This document shows, piece after piece, positions 34,958 to 43,681 of a stretch of 64,000 bases of DNA; position 1 is the stretch's first letter, and the number at the start of each line of letters is the position of its first letter. Source of the stretch: Paraburkholderia monticola. Lineage in GTDB: Bacteria; Pseudomonadota; Gammaproteobacteria; Burkholderiales; Burkholderiaceae. The stretch lies in assembly GCF_001580545.1 (NCBI RefSeq), contig NZ_LRBG01000008.1, positions 62,001-126,000 on the forward strand, written 5' to 3'. The notes beneath the pieces are model-generated. The model searched no databases, was not told where the DNA came from, and saw nothing but the letters and a program-made list of their open reading frames with translations. The position numbers and the translations under genes are program-made.

Positions 34958-36751
34958 TTATTTGTCTTCGACACGCAGAATAGCGAGGAAAGCCTCTTGC
35001 GGGATTTCAACCGAGCCCACTTGCTTCATACGCTTCTTGCCTGCCTTCTGCTTTTCGAGCAGCTTCTTCTTACGCGTAATATCGCCGCCGTAGCATTTTG
35101 CCAGCACGTTCTTACGCAACGCTTTAATGTTCTCGCGCGCAATAATGTTCGAACCGATCGTGGCCTGAATCGCTACGTCGTACATCTGACGCGGAATCAG
35201 CTCGCGCATTTTCGCCGCCACTTCGCGGCCGCGGTACTGGCTTTGCGAGCGATGCACGATCACCGACAGCGCATCGACCTTGTCGCCGTTGATCAGCATG
35301 TCGACCTTCACGACGTCGGACGCGCGGTATTCCTTGAACTCGTAATCCATCGACGCATAGCCGCGCGAAATCGACTTCAGACGGTCGAAGAAATCGAGCA
35401 CGACTTCGCCCATCGGGATTTCATACGTGAGCTGAACCTGGCGGCCGTGATACTGCATGTTGATCTGGTTGCCGCGCTTTTGCGTACACAGCGTGATCAC
35501 CGCGCCGACATAGTCTTGCGGCATGTACAGGTTCACGGTGACGATCGGCTCGCGCACTTCCTCGATCTTCGAAGGCTCCGGCATCTTGGCCGGATTCTCG
35601 ACCATCAGGGTCGTGCCGTCGCGCTGCAGGACTTCGTAGACCACGGTGGGCGCCGTCGTGATCAGGTCCATGTCGAACTCTCGCTCGAGACGTTCCTGCA
35701 CGATTTCCATGTGCAACAGACCGAGGAAGCCACAGCGGAATCCGAAACCAAGCGCCTGCGACACTTCCGGTTCGTACTGCAGCGACGCGTCGTTCAGCTT
35801 CAGCTTTTCGAGCGAGTCGCGCAACGCGTCGTACTGGTTCGCTTCGACCGGGTAAAGGCCCGCGAACACCTGCGGCTTCACTTCCTTGAAGCCCGGCAAG
35901 GGCGCCGCCGCCGGCTGGTTCACCAGCGTGACTGTGTCGCCGACCTTCGCCGCCGCGAGTTCCTTGATGCCGGCGATGATGAAGCCCACCTGCCCCGCGG
36001 ACAGCGACTCGAGATTCTTCGACTTCGGCGTGAACACGCCGATATGTTCGACCGGATACTGCGCGCCGGTCGCCATCAGCCGAATCTTGTCCTTCGGACG
36101 CAGCGTGCCGTTGACGATGCGCACGAGCATCACGACGCCGACGTAGTTGTCGAACCACGAGTCGATGATCAGCGCCTGCAGCGGTGCTTCGGGATCGCCC
36201 TTCGGCGCCGGCACTTTCGCGATCAGTGCTTCGAGCACGTCTTCGACACCGAGACCCGTCTTCGCGCTGCAGTGCGTGGCGTCGGTCGCGTCGATGCCGA
36301 TCACGTCCTCGATTTCGGCGATTGCGTTTTCGGGGTTCGCCGCCGGCAGATCGATCTTGTTCAGCACCGGAACCACTTCGACGCCGAGTTCGATGGCCGT
36401 GTAGCAGTTGGCGACGGTCTGCGCCTCCACGCCCTGGCTCGCGTCGACGACGAGCAGCGCGCCTTCGCACGCGGACAGCGAGCGGCTGACTTCGTACGAG
36501 AAGTCGACGTGCCCCGGCGTGTCGATCATGTTCAGGTTGTAGACCTGACCGTCGCGCGCACGATACGTCAACGCGGCGGTTTGCGCCTTGATGGTAATGC
36601 CGCGCTCGCGCTCGAGATCCATCGAGTCGAGCACCTGAGCTTCCATTTCGCGGTCGGACAAACCGCCGCAAATCTGGATGATGCGATCGGCGAGCGTCGA
36701 CTTGCCATGGTCGATGTGCGCAATGATCGAGAAGTTACGAATATGATCCAT
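34958..36751 (-). CDS. lepA: Elongation factor 4 (LepA)
   Basis: Ribosomal back-translocase GTPase. 597 residues, exact family length. The GTP site is at the start ([15 protein letters not shown]), then DTPGHVDF and NKIDLP. EF-G-like domains II, III and V follow, and the unique C-terminal domain includes [25 protein letters not shown] with the basic cluster [21 protein letters not shown] 36751. The upstream 230 bp contain a nested hairpin. Confidence 0.98.
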   Translation of the reverse strand: MDHIRNFSIIAHIDHGKSTLADRIIQICGGLSDREMEAQVLDSMDLERERGITIKAQTAALTYRARDGQVYNLNMIDTPGHVDFSYEVSRSLSACEGALLVVDASQGVEAQTVANCYTAIELGVEVVPVLNKIDLPAANPENAIAEIEDVIGIDATDATHCSAKTGLGVEDVLEALIAKVPAPKGDPEAPLQALIIDSWFDNYVGVVMLVRIVNGTLRPKDKIRLMATGAQYPVEHIGVFTPKSKNLESLSAGQVGFIIAGIKELAAAKVGDTVTLVNQPAAAPLPGFKEVKPQVFAGLYPVEANQYDALRDSLEKLKLNDASLQYEPEVSQALGFGFRCGFLGLLHMEIVQERLEREFDMDLITTAPTVVYEVLQRDGTTLMVENPAKMPEPSKIEEVREPIVTVNLYMPQDYVGAVITLCTQKRGNQINMQYHGRQVQLTYEIPMGEVVLDFFDRLKSISRGYASMDYEFKEYRASDVVKVDMLINGDKVDALSVIVHRSQSQYRGREVAAKMRELIPRQMYDVAIQATIGSNIIARENIKALRKNVLAKCYGGDITRKKKLLEKQKAGKKRMKQVGSVEIPQEAFLAILRVEDK

Positions 36752-36853
36752 TCAGTGCCGATCAAGCGAAAAGGCGCGCCCGGACAATAGCGGAGCACGC
36801 CTTGTAAGTAGGTGAAAAACCTATCTATTTTAGCCGAAAAGCCCCTCGGCCGG

Positions 36854-36897
36854 CGCATCTTCCGAAGCGCGCGCCGAAAGACGGCGCAGAAGATGCG
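36854..36897 (-). other. Nested hairpin in the grx-lepA gap
   Basis: Outer stem CGCATCTTC/GAAGATGCG (9 bp) and inner stem GCGCCG/CGGCGC with loop AAAGA, about 100 bp before lepA. No T-run. Possible 5'-UTR structure of lepA or a processing site in the operon RNA. Confidence 0.55.
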
Positions 36898-36981
36898 AGA
36901 AATTTGCCGTGGGTATCGAAGTAGGTCCCGGAAATAGGCCCCGCAAGTCAGCCCCGGCAAGACGCGCAAGGATCGCGCGAA

Positions 36982-37254
36982 TCAGGGGGCCACAACGGCA
37001 CGCGACGCATGTGCGGCCAATGCAGCCCGCACGCGCGCTTCGTCGAGATGGTAGTGGCACAACTCGACGCCATCGTCGACCAGCACCGGTACCAACTCGT
37101 TGTAGCGCGCTTCGAGCTGCGGGTCGCTGTCGACGTCGATCACCGTCAAGTGCGCGCCGAACTCGGCCAGCAACGGCTCGAGCGCAGCGCGCATGTCCTC
37201 GCACAGATGGCACCACGCGCGCCCGTAAAGCGTGAGCGATGCCGTCTTCGTCAT
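36982..37254 (-). CDS. Glutaredoxin-family thiol protein
   Basis: 90 residues, thioredoxin fold. The active site is CHLC (YGRAWCHLCEDM, residues 15-18), a two-Cys form, and the cis-Pro is in NELVPVLV. This small DUF836-like glutaredoxin is commonly found between mucD and lepA in beta-proteobacteria; its partner is unknown. The start overlaps the mucD stop by 4 bp (ATGA at 37254-37251), so translation is coupled to the periplasmic protease gene, although this protein is cytosolic. Confidence 0.88.
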   Translation of the reverse strand: MTKTASLTLYGRAWCHLCEDMRAALEPLLAEFGAHLTVIDVDSDPQLEARYNELVPVLVDDGVELCHYHLDEARVRAALAAHASRAVVAP

Positions 37255-38780
37255 TTTTGTGCGCCGCGCGGGCGGATCGGTACAAACTGCGTGTTGTCGC
37301 CACGGCGAACCAGCAACGCGACCATCTTCTGCGGATCGAGGTGCGAGGTCAGTTCGTCGAACTGCTTTGCGCTCGTCACATCCGTATCGCCGACCCGCAG
37401 GATGATGTCGCCCTTCTGGAGACCGAGACGCGCGGCTGGACCGTCGACCGCGTCGATCTGCACGCCGTTCTGAATCTTCAGCGCTTTCTGCTGATCGGCG
37501 GGAATGTCACTGACAGCGATGCCGAGTGCGTTCGTCGCGCGTTGCTTCGGCGCCTGCGGTTTCTTCTGATCCGCCTTCGCGACCTTGTCCGGCTGCATTT
37601 CAGCGATCGTGACGGGCAGCTCGTGCATTTGCCCCTTACGCCAGACCGTGACCGTCGTCCTGGTGCCCGGCTTCGTGTCGCCGACCATGCGCGGCAGGTC
37701 CGTCGCGGTGTCCACCGGATGGCCGTTGAACTTCAGGATGATGTCGCCCGGTTGGACGCCGGCCTTGTCGGCCGGGCCGCCCGGCTCGACGCTGCTGACG
37801 AGCGCGCCCTGCGCCTTCGGCAAACCGAGCGAGTCGGCGACGTCCTTTGTCACTTCACCGATCGCCACGGCGATGCGGCCGCGCACCACTTTTCCGGAGC
37901 TCTTCAGCTGATCGGCCACGCGCATCGCTTCGTCGATCGGAATCGCGAACGAAATGCCCATGAACCCGCCGGTGCGGCTGTAGATCTGGGAATTGATGCC
38001 GATCACTTCACCCTGCATGTTGATCAGCGGACCGCCCGAGTTACCCGGATTGACGGCCACGTCGGTCTGGATGAACGGCAGGTAGTCGCCGGTGTCGCGC
38101 CCTTTCGCGCTGACGATACCGGCCGTTACCGTATTTTCGAGCCCGAACGGCGAACCGATCGCGACGACCCATTCGCCGACGCGCACTTTGTTCGAATCGC
38201 CGATCGTGATGGTCGGCAAGTTCGACGCGTTGATCTTCACGACCGCGACGTCGGTGCGCTCGTCGACGCCGATCAGCTTCGCCTTGAATTCGCGCTTGTC
38301 CGTCAGCGTCACGTAGATCGTGTCCGCGTCGTCGATGACGTGCGCATTGGTCATCACGTAGCCGTCCGCCGACAGGATGAAGCCCGAGCCAACTCCGCTG
38401 TTCTGTTCGGGGTCGGTGTTGTCCGGTGAATCGGGGCTACCTCCGCTACCGCCGCCACTGCTACCGCCGCCCCCGCCACCACCGTTATCGCCGCCATGCG
38501 GCGATTGCGGCGACTGCGGCAACGGAATACCGAAGAAACGACGGAAAAACTCCGACATGTCGCCGTCGTCCATACCTGGCGGCAAGCCTCCGCGGGAACT
38601 GCCGCCCGACACGCGCGTTGTCGTGCGAATGTTGACGACCGCCGGGCCGACCTTGTCGACGAGGTCAGTGAAGTCGGGCAGATTGGCGGCGGGAGCCGCC
38701 GACGCCATATGCGGCACAAGCGGCAAACACGCCGCCACCACTACGGCTGCGAGGAATTTGCGCACCGAGAAAGTCGTCAT
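37251..38780 (-). CDS. mucD: Periplasmic serine protease, DegP/HtrA (Do) family
   Basis: 509-residue protease/chaperone of misfolded envelope proteins. Signal peptide at the N-terminus (MTTFSVRKFLAAVVVAACLP, cut after MASA). Catalytic triad: His in VMTNAHVI, Asp in RTDVAVVKI, Ser in NPGNSGGPL. Two PDZ domains follow (about 300-390 and 420-500). The loop near residues 95-125 is an unusually long Gly/Ser stretch. It ends the rpoE-rseA-rseB-mucD group, as in Pseudomonas algU-mucABD, consistent with a role in sigmaE feedback. Confidence 0.96.
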   Translation of the reverse strand: MTTFSVRKFLAAVVVAACLPLVPHMASAAPAANLPDFTDLVDKVGPAVVNIRTTTRVSGGSSRGGLPPGMDDGDMSEFFRRFFGIPLPQSPQSPHGGDNGGGGGGGSSGGGSGGSPDSPDNTDPEQNSGVGSGFILSADGYVMTNAHVIDDADTIYVTLTDKREFKAKLIGVDERTDVAVVKINASNLPTITIGDSNKVRVGEWVVAIGSPFGLENTVTAGIVSAKGRDTGDYLPFIQTDVAVNPGNSGGPLINMQGEVIGINSQIYSRTGGFMGISFAIPIDEAMRVADQLKSSGKVVRGRIAVAIGEVTKDVADSLGLPKAQGALVSSVEPGGPADKAGVQPGDIILKFNGHPVDTATDLPRMVGDTKPGTRTTVTVWRKGQMHELPVTIAEMQPDKVAKADQKKPQAPKQRATNALGIAVSDIPADQQKALKIQNGVQIDAVDGPAARLGLQKGDIILRVGDTDVTSAKQFDELTSHLDPQKMVALLVRRGDNTQFVPIRPRGAQK

Positions 38781-38817
38781 ATCGTAGCAAGCCGAGGGAT
38801 TTCAGGATTCGGAAGGA

Positions 38818-39858
38818 TTACTTCGGAGCTTTGTATTCTATGGCAGACGCGAACTGCTGCAATGTGGTTTGGGGCACCTCACCGAGCAGGGTAATCCAGA
38901 AGTCGCCCTGACGCTTGACCAGTACGTGAGTCGCACCGCTATCGCCCGTGCCCTCCTTGCGGGTATTGTTCTCGACCGGCTCGACGAACACCGAAATCGC
39001 CGTGAGGCCGTCGGAAAACACGGCCTGATCGACCGGGATCGGCGGGCGGCCCGCTTCGCTAGAGGCCATCGGGCGGCGCAACTGCCGAATCATGTGAAAA
39101 CCCGGCACCGACGGCGCGATCTGCCAGCCTTGGGCGGCCATATCGACCGGCTCAACCGGCGGCCGCACGATGGTCCAGCCCGAGAGATTGCGAATGCCGT
39201 TGACGATGGCGGCCTTGTCGACCGGCACGCCGATGCGGACCTGCGAGAACGACAGCTGTTCGAGCACCTGGCCGTTCGGGTCGAGTGTTTGCGCGCGCAG
39301 CAGCAGACCGGTCTTTTTGTCGGCCCACAGCTTGTACGCGAAGCGGTACGCGTCTTTCGGATCGAGCTCCATCACGAGGCTGTCGACACCCGCAACTCGG
39401 TCGTCGCCGAGCATCTTCGGCTCGTAGACGGACAACACCTGCTCGCCATTCACGGCCAGCAGCGCGGGGAACGCGTCTTTGTTCTGACGCTTTTCGACGA
39501 CGACGAGATGCCGCTCCGGCACGAACGTGTACATGTCGTCGTTATGCCGCAGCATTTTGCGCGGCTTGCCGTCGAGGCTTTCGAGCTGTTCGAACTCGCC
39601 GTCCGTATGCGTGGAGTAATGCGCGATGCGCGACGTCTGCACGAAATTGCCGCGCTGATAGACAAACGCGCCCTCGTAGTTCTGCTGCTGGGCGGCCTGA
39701 TGAATGCGATCGAGCAGTTCCGCCGCCGTGCGACGGGCGGCGGCCGGATCGTTTTGTGCGAAGACCCGCGGTGTAGCGGACAACAACACGGCTGCGCAGA
39801 ACAGAAATGCTGGCAACCGCCCCCAGATAGTCGTTTTATTGAACCGCGGAGTCTGCAT
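38818..39858 (-). CDS. rseB: Sigma-E regulatory protein RseB/MucB
   Basis: Periplasmic sensor that shields RseA from proteolysis and may detect mislocalised lipoproteins. 346 residues from ATG 39858 (MQTPRFNKTTIWGRL); an in-frame TTG lies directly upstream. A signal peptide ends near RVFAQ. The N-terminal LolA-like domain (YEGAFVYQRGNFVQTSRIAHY) and the smaller C-terminal domain from about residue 230 match the family. It overlaps or abuts the rseA stop. Confidence 0.95.
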   Translation of the reverse strand: MQTPRFNKTTIWGRLPAFLFCAAVLLSATPRVFAQNDPAAARRTAAELLDRIHQAAQQQNYEGAFVYQRGNFVQTSRIAHYSTHTDGEFEQLESLDGKPRKMLRHNDDMYTFVPERHLVVVEKRQNKDAFPALLAVNGEQVLSVYEPKMLGDDRVAGVDSLVMELDPKDAYRFAYKLWADKKTGLLLRAQTLDPNGQVLEQLSFSQVRIGVPVDKAAIVNGIRNLSGWTIVRPPVEPVDMAAQGWQIAPSVPGFHMIRQLRRPMASSEAGRPPIPVDQAVFSDGLTAISVFVEPVENNTRKEGTGDSGATHVLVKRQGDFWITLLGEVPQTTLQQFASAIEYKAPK

Positions 39859-39862
39859 CAAA

Positions 39863-40471
39863 CTATTGGCCCTGCGTGGAGACTGAGGCAGCGCGAATTA
39901 CCGGCATCGAGCCTGCCATCACCGGTTGTTGCGCAAATTGCTGATGAGCTTCGAGGTATTGATCGAGGCTCGCGTCGCGAATGATGTTGGAGTCTTGCGT
40001 GGGCACCGAGGCCATGGCGACACGCTGCACGGCGTCGCCGTGCGCTTGCAGCGAAGCGACCTGAGCACCGGGACCACCCGGCACGCCCTGCAACTGCGGC
40101 ACGACGATCCAGGTCAGCGTAGCGGCCGCGGCGGCGACGGCAAAAGCCGGTACGACGCGGCGACGCAACCCGAGCAGTCGGCGCGTGACGGCCCCGGACG
40201 CTGGTGCCAGCACATGCGGCTCGCTTTCGAGACGCGCGGCGAAGTCGCTCAGAAATGCGCTGCTCCTTGCCGGGCTGACTGCCAGATCGTCGGAGCGCAG
40301 CGCGTCGCCGATCAGGTGATAGCTCGACCAGGCGGTGCGATCGCCGCCGTCGAAGTCCGCAAGAAACTTGTCCAGATTCACATGCTCTTCGCCGAACAGC
40401 TCACCGTCGACGAAAGCGGACAGACGCTCGCCGTGCGAGCCCGCTTGCGATTGCACCGAGACCGACCCCAT
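39863..40471 (-). CDS. rseA: Anti-sigma-E factor RseA/MucA
   Basis: Inner-membrane anti-sigma factor that holds RpoE at the membrane until regulated proteolysis. The ATG at 40471 has a strong GGGGAG 4 nt upstream and gives 202 residues; the ATG 12 bp earlier is possible. The cytoplasmic sigma-binding domain is 1-90 (GERLSAFVDGELF ... WSSYHLIGDALRSDD), a single membrane helix is near 115-135 (VVPAFAVAAAAATLTWIV), and the rest is periplasmic for RseB binding. Lies 90 bp after rpoE. Confidence 0.93.
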   Translation of the reverse strand: MGSVSVQSQAGSHGERLSAFVDGELFGEEHVNLDKFLADFDGGDRTAWSSYHLIGDALRSDDLAVSPARSSAFLSDFAARLESEPHVLAPASGAVTRRLLGLRRRVVPAFAVAAAAATLTWIVVPQLQGVPGGPGAQVASLQAHGDAVQRVAMASVPTQDSNIIRDASLDQYLEAHQQFAQQPVMAGSMPVIRAASVSTQGQ

Positions 40472-40561
40472 GATGCTCCCCATCTTTCCAAATACCCCGT
40501 AGTGACACCACTAATCCAGATATTGCACCGCTGCCCCGCCAAGCCCGCTGGAAGTTCACGC

Positions 40562-41161
40562 CTACCAGCGCTTGCCTTCGGGTGTGTCAAGCAACGGTCG
40601 CAATTTTGCCGCAATGGCTTCGCGAGCGCGGAAAATTCGTGATCTGACCGTGCCTATCGGGCAATCCATCATCTCAGCGATTTCCTCGTAGCTCAATCCC
40701 TCAATTTCTCGAAGAGTAATGGCGGTGCGCAATTCTTCCGGTAAAACCGCCATCGCAGCATTGACCGTCTCGGCGATCTGCTTGCTCATCAACATCGACT
40801 CAGGCGTGTTGATATCCCTTAGTTGGTCGGCGTCGGAGAAAGTTTCAGCTTCTTCAGCATCCGCTTCGGTCGAGGTCGGCGCGCGCCGGCCCTGGGTGGC
40901 AAGGTAGTTCTTCGCAGTATTGACCGCAATCCGGTACAACCACGTATAAAACGCCGACTCGCCGCGAAACTGCGGCAACGCACGATACGCCTTGATAAAA
41001 GCGTCCTGCGCGACGTCTTCGACTTCGGCGGGGTCCCGCACGAGACGTGAGATCAGCCGGAGAATCTTGCGGTGGTATTTGGAGACCAGAAGCTCGAACG
41101 CGGCCTTGTCGCCCTTCTGGACGCGCTCGACCAGCACCTGATCAATTTCTTTTTCGCTCAC
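40562..41161 (-). CDS. rpoE: RNA polymerase sigma factor RpoE (ECF)
   Basis: Envelope-stress sigma factor. 199 residues from GTG 41161 (SEKEIDQVLVERVQKGD). Region 2 has DVAQDAFIKAYRAL and the -10-recognising part FYTWLYRIAVNTAKNYL; region 4 has RTAITLREIEGLSYEEIAEM then CPIGTVRSRIFRARE. The start has only a weak ribosome-binding site. Upstream are a TACAAT box and four 9-bp tandem repeats. The genes that follow, rseA, rseB and mucD, form its control circuit. Confidence 0.97.
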   Translation of the reverse strand: MSEKEIDQVLVERVQKGDKAAFELLVSKYHRKILRLISRLVRDPAEVEDVAQDAFIKAYRALPQFRGESAFYTWLYRIAVNTAKNYLATQGRRAPTSTEADAEEAETFSDADQLRDINTPESMLMSKQIAETVNAAMAVLPEELRTAITLREIEGLSYEEIAEMMDCPIGTVRSRIFRAREAIAAKLRPLLDTPEGKRW

Positions 41162-41201
41162 CTGATAAATCCGTTAACTATAGGGCGCATGGCGGGGGAC
41201 C

Positions 41202-41207
41202 ATTGTA
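41202..41207 (-). promoter_or_regulatory. Candidate -10 box of an rpoE-proximal promoter
   Basis: Minus-strand TACAAT (5/6), 40 bp before the rpoE GTG. No good -35 at 17 bp; instead the tandem GTWAC repeats occupy -34 to -69, as expected for an activator-dependent promoter. Confidence 0.35.
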
Positions 41208-41228
41208 GCGTCCCCCTCGTGAGGGCAC

Positions 41229-41264
41229 GTTACTACGGTAACAGCGGTTACAGTCGTTACAGTC
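41229..41264 (-). repeat. Four tandem 9-bp repeats (GTWAC-N4) upstream of rpoE
   Basis: On the minus strand GTAAC or GTTAC recurs at plus-strand starts 41229, 41238, 41247 and 41256, exactly 9 bp apart. Two neighbouring units are identical over 9 bp (GACTGTAAC). The array begins at the stop of the upstream gene and ends about 70 bp before rpoE. Confidence 0.75.
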
Positions 41265-41781
41265 AGGCGCCGGCCGCACGCCGGCCCAGCACGGAAAGTT
41301 CGCGAAAAACAGTGGGAGGCAGCGCGTCGGCGGGAAACAGCATGGTGCAGGTGCGAGCACGCGGCTGGAGCGTTGAATTGCGTCGCTGACCGCCCTCGCG
41401 CTCCAGCACGAGCACCAGCAGACGGCCGCTCCAATGCGCGCAACCGACCACGCGGCCACGCGCGAGCAACGCGCCCGCGCGGTTCCAGGCGGAAATCTCG
41501 CCCATCGCGATATGCAGCGCGACGGGCTGCGCCACGTGATGCCTTGCCATGCGCAGCGCGAGCAGCGCCGCCACGGCAAGCGTAAGCGGAGCGGCCTGCC
41601 ACGCGCCCAACCGGGGCGCAAGGCAGGTGTAGACGGCTAACGTCACAATCAGCGCGAACGCCCCCAACGCGGCGCGCATTGCAACCGAGCGACGCAGCGT
41701 AATCCGCCGCGTCGCCCAGCCCAAGGTCACCGGTTCGGGGGAAAGCGCCGGCGAAGCCGGCGTCGTGAGCTGACGCGTCAC
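41263..41781 (-). CDS. Small membrane protein between fabF and rpoE (YgfX-like)
   Basis: 172 residues from GTG 41781, 14 nt after the fabF stop. Two membrane helices are seen (about 35-50 and 60-78, separated by a short turn PRLGAWQAAP), followed by a soluble beta-rich domain (ALHIAMGEISAWNRAGALL ... LLVLVLEREGG) and a basic end. The two-helix plus small-domain plan resembles YgfX/CptA proteins found beside rpoE or sdhE in other bacteria, but the match is by architecture only. The start codon is uncertain. Operon position between fatty-acid genes and rpoE is usual for this lineage. Confidence 0.7.
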   Translation of the reverse strand: MTRQLTTPASPALSPEPVTLGWATRRITLRRSVAMRAALGAFALIVTLAVYTCLAPRLGAWQAAPLTLAVAALLALRMARHHVAQPVALHIAMGEISAWNRAGALLARGRVVGCAHWSGRLLVLVLEREGGQRRNSTLQPRARTCTMLFPADALPPTVFRELSVLGRRAAGA

Positions 41782-41795
41782 CCGTGATCAGGCGA

Positions 41796-43034
41796 TCAGG
41801 CGCGCTTGAACACCAGCGTGCCGTTCGTGCCGCCGAACCCGAACGAGTTCTTCAGCGCGACGTCGATCTTCATGTCCCTCGCGGTGTTCGCGCAGTAATC
41901 GAGATCGCAGGCCGGGTCCTGGTTGAAGATATTGATGGTCGGCGGCGAAACCTGATGATGCACGGCGAGCACCGTGAACACCGACTCCAGACCGCCGGCG
42001 CCGCCCAGCAGGTGACCCGTCATCGACTTGGTCGAGTTGACGACCATGTCCTTCGCGTGGTCGCCGAACGCCCGCTTGATACCGGTCGTTTCCGCCAGAT
42101 CGCCGAGCGGCGTGGACGTGCCGTGCGCGTTCAGGTAGTTCACCTGATCGCCATTGATGCCCGCGTTCTTCAGCGCGGCGAGCATGCAGCGGCGTGCGCC
42201 GTCGCCGTCTTCGAGCGGCGCGGTCATGTGATACGCGTCGCCGCTCATGCCGTAGCCGCCGATTTCCGCGTAGATCTTCGCACCGCGCGCCTTCGCGTGC
42301 TCGTATTCTTCGAGCACCATCACGCCCGCGCCCTCGCCGAGCACGAAGCCGTCGCGATCCTTGTCCCACGGACGGCTTGCCGTCGCCGGATCGTCATTGC
42401 GTTGCGACAGCGCGCGCGCCGCCGCAAAGCCGCCGATGCCGAGCGGCGACACGGTCGATTCCGCGCCACCGGCGATCATCACGTCGGCGTCGCCGTATTC
42501 GATCAGGCGCGAAGCCTCGCCGATGCAGTGCAGACCGGTCGTACACGCGGTCACGATCGACAGATTCGGACCCTTGATGCCGAACTTGATCGACAAATGG
42601 CCGGAGATCATGTTGATGATCGAGGCCGGCACGAAGAACGGCGAAATGCGACGCGGGCCGCGATTGAGCAACTCGGTTTGGGTGATTTCGATCATCGGCA
42701 GGCCGCCGATACCCGATCCAACCACGACGCCGATGCGCTCCGAATTCTCGTCGGTGACTTCGAGGCCGCTGTCCTGCATCGCCTGGATGCCCGCAGCCAC
42801 GCCGTAATGGATGAACGTATCCATGTGACGCGCTTCCTTACCGGGGATGTAGTCCTCGATATTGAAGCCCTTCACCTCGCCGGCGAAACGAGTCGAGAAG
42901 TTCGACGCATCGAACTTCGTGATATTGGCAATCCCAGACTTGCCGGCGACCAGATTGGCCCAGCCATCGGCAACATTATTGCCAACAGGCGAAATCAGCC
43001 CCAGGCCTGTAACAACAACACGACGGCGGCTCAC
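41796..43034 (-). CDS. fabF: 3-oxoacyl-ACP synthase II
   Basis: Elongating condensing enzyme of type II fatty-acid synthesis. 412 residues from GTG 43034 ([17 protein letters not shown]), with AAGGGG upstream at good spacing. The catalytic Cys is in [12 protein letters not shown] and the two His are in [11 protein letters not shown] and KSMTGHLLG. It lies 255 bp after acpP; that gap contains a terminator-like hairpin, so part of the acpP transcripts may stop before fabF. Confidence 0.97.
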   Translation of the reverse strand: MSRRRVVVTGLGLISPVGNNVADGWANLVAGKSGIANITKFDASNFSTRFAGEVKGFNIEDYIPGKEARHMDTFIHYGVAAGIQAMQDSGLEVTDENSERIGVVVGSGIGGLPMIEITQTELLNRGPRRISPFFVPASIINMISGHLSIKFGIKGPNLSIVTACTTGLHCIGEASRLIEYGDADVMIAGGAESTVSPLGIGGFAAARALSQRNDDPATASRPWDKDRDGFVLGEGAGVMVLEEYEHAKARGAKIYAEIGGYGMSGDAYHMTAPLEDGDGARRCMLAALKNAGINGDQVNYLNAHGTSTPLGDLAETTGIKRAFGDHAKDMVVNSTKSMTGHLLGGAGGLESVFTVLAVHHQVSPPTINIFNQDPACDLDYCANTARDMKIDVALKNSFGFGGTNGTLVFKRA

Positions 43035-43067
43035 GGTAACCCCTTTTTCATAGATGACAAAAGCAAA

Positions 43068-43109
43068 AGCCACAGCGCCCACAGGAATCGCCCTGTGTGC
43101 CCTGTGGCT
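43068..43109 (-). terminator. Terminator-like nested hairpin between acpP and fabF
   Basis: Minus strand: outer stem AGCCACAG/CTGTGGCT, inner stem CACAGG/CCTGTG with loop GCGATT, then TTTGCTTTTG. It ends 33 bp before the fabF start, so it could act as a partial terminator or as a translational control structure. Confidence 0.6.
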
Positions 43110-43289
43110 GTTTAAGTCGGCAATCGCGCGAAAAGTTGCGCTGTCAACATCGCGGGCTCCTGCATGGCAAGCGGCGTGGCGCCTGGCGTGCCAACAGACA
43201 CTTCCAGTAGCGCCGACCCTGCGGGCGCCGACAAGCGGCACGGCAGGGCGTCATGCGCGGCCTGTGCAGAAACGCAGGCGCGAATGACC

Positions 43290-43529
43290 TTAGGCCTTGA
43301 CGTTCGCGCGAGCGTAGTCGATCGCTTGCTGAACGGTGGTGATCTTCTCGGCTTCTTCATCCGGAATTTCCATGCCGAATTCGTCTTCGAGGGCCATCAC
43401 GAGCTCAACGGTGTCGAGCGAGTCGGCGCCGAGATCGTTCACGAACGACGCTTCGTTCTTGATTTCCGCTTCCGCAACGCCCAGTTGTTCCGCGACGATC
43501 TTCTTGACGCGCTGTTCGATATTGTCCAT
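43290..43529 (-). CDS. acpP: Acyl carrier protein
   Basis: 79-residue acidic carrier of growing acyl chains. The phosphopantetheine Ser is in [22 protein letters not shown] 43529 ([18 protein letters not shown]) has GGAGGGG 4 nt upstream, one of the strongest ribosome-binding sites in the window, and an extended -10 box lies 45 bp upstream. Both fit its very high expression. AcpS, which modifies it, is encoded at the far end of the same block. Confidence 0.98.
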
Positions 43530-43572
43530 TACCCCTCCAAGGGAAAAGAAGTTCAAAAATACAGGTGCGCGC

Positions 43573-43581
43573 ATTTTATCA
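43573..43581 (-). promoter_or_regulatory. Extended -10 promoter of acpP
   Basis: Minus-strand TGATAAAAT, that is TG-N-TAAAAT, an extended -10 that can work without a good -35. Lies 44 bp upstream of the acpP ATG. Confidence 0.5.
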
Positions 43582-43681
43582 GGTTTGACCCGGCAAAAAA
43601 GCAGCGCTTCGGGTTCCTGTCAACGCATGCGCCTCGTGCTTTCCACTAACGCATCAAGGCGCGGATAGTAACCGAAATCGG

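Noticed and set aside
34010..36790. A 926-residue open frame antisense to lepB and lepA
   Set aside because: Spans two well-identified conserved genes on the other strand; no recognisable domain; a third-position GC effect.
41174..41262. Coding extension through the GTWAC repeats (Thr/Val-rich peptide)
   Set aside because: The 172-residue gene stops at 41263 before the array; other frames across it start inside that gene without ribosome-binding sites.
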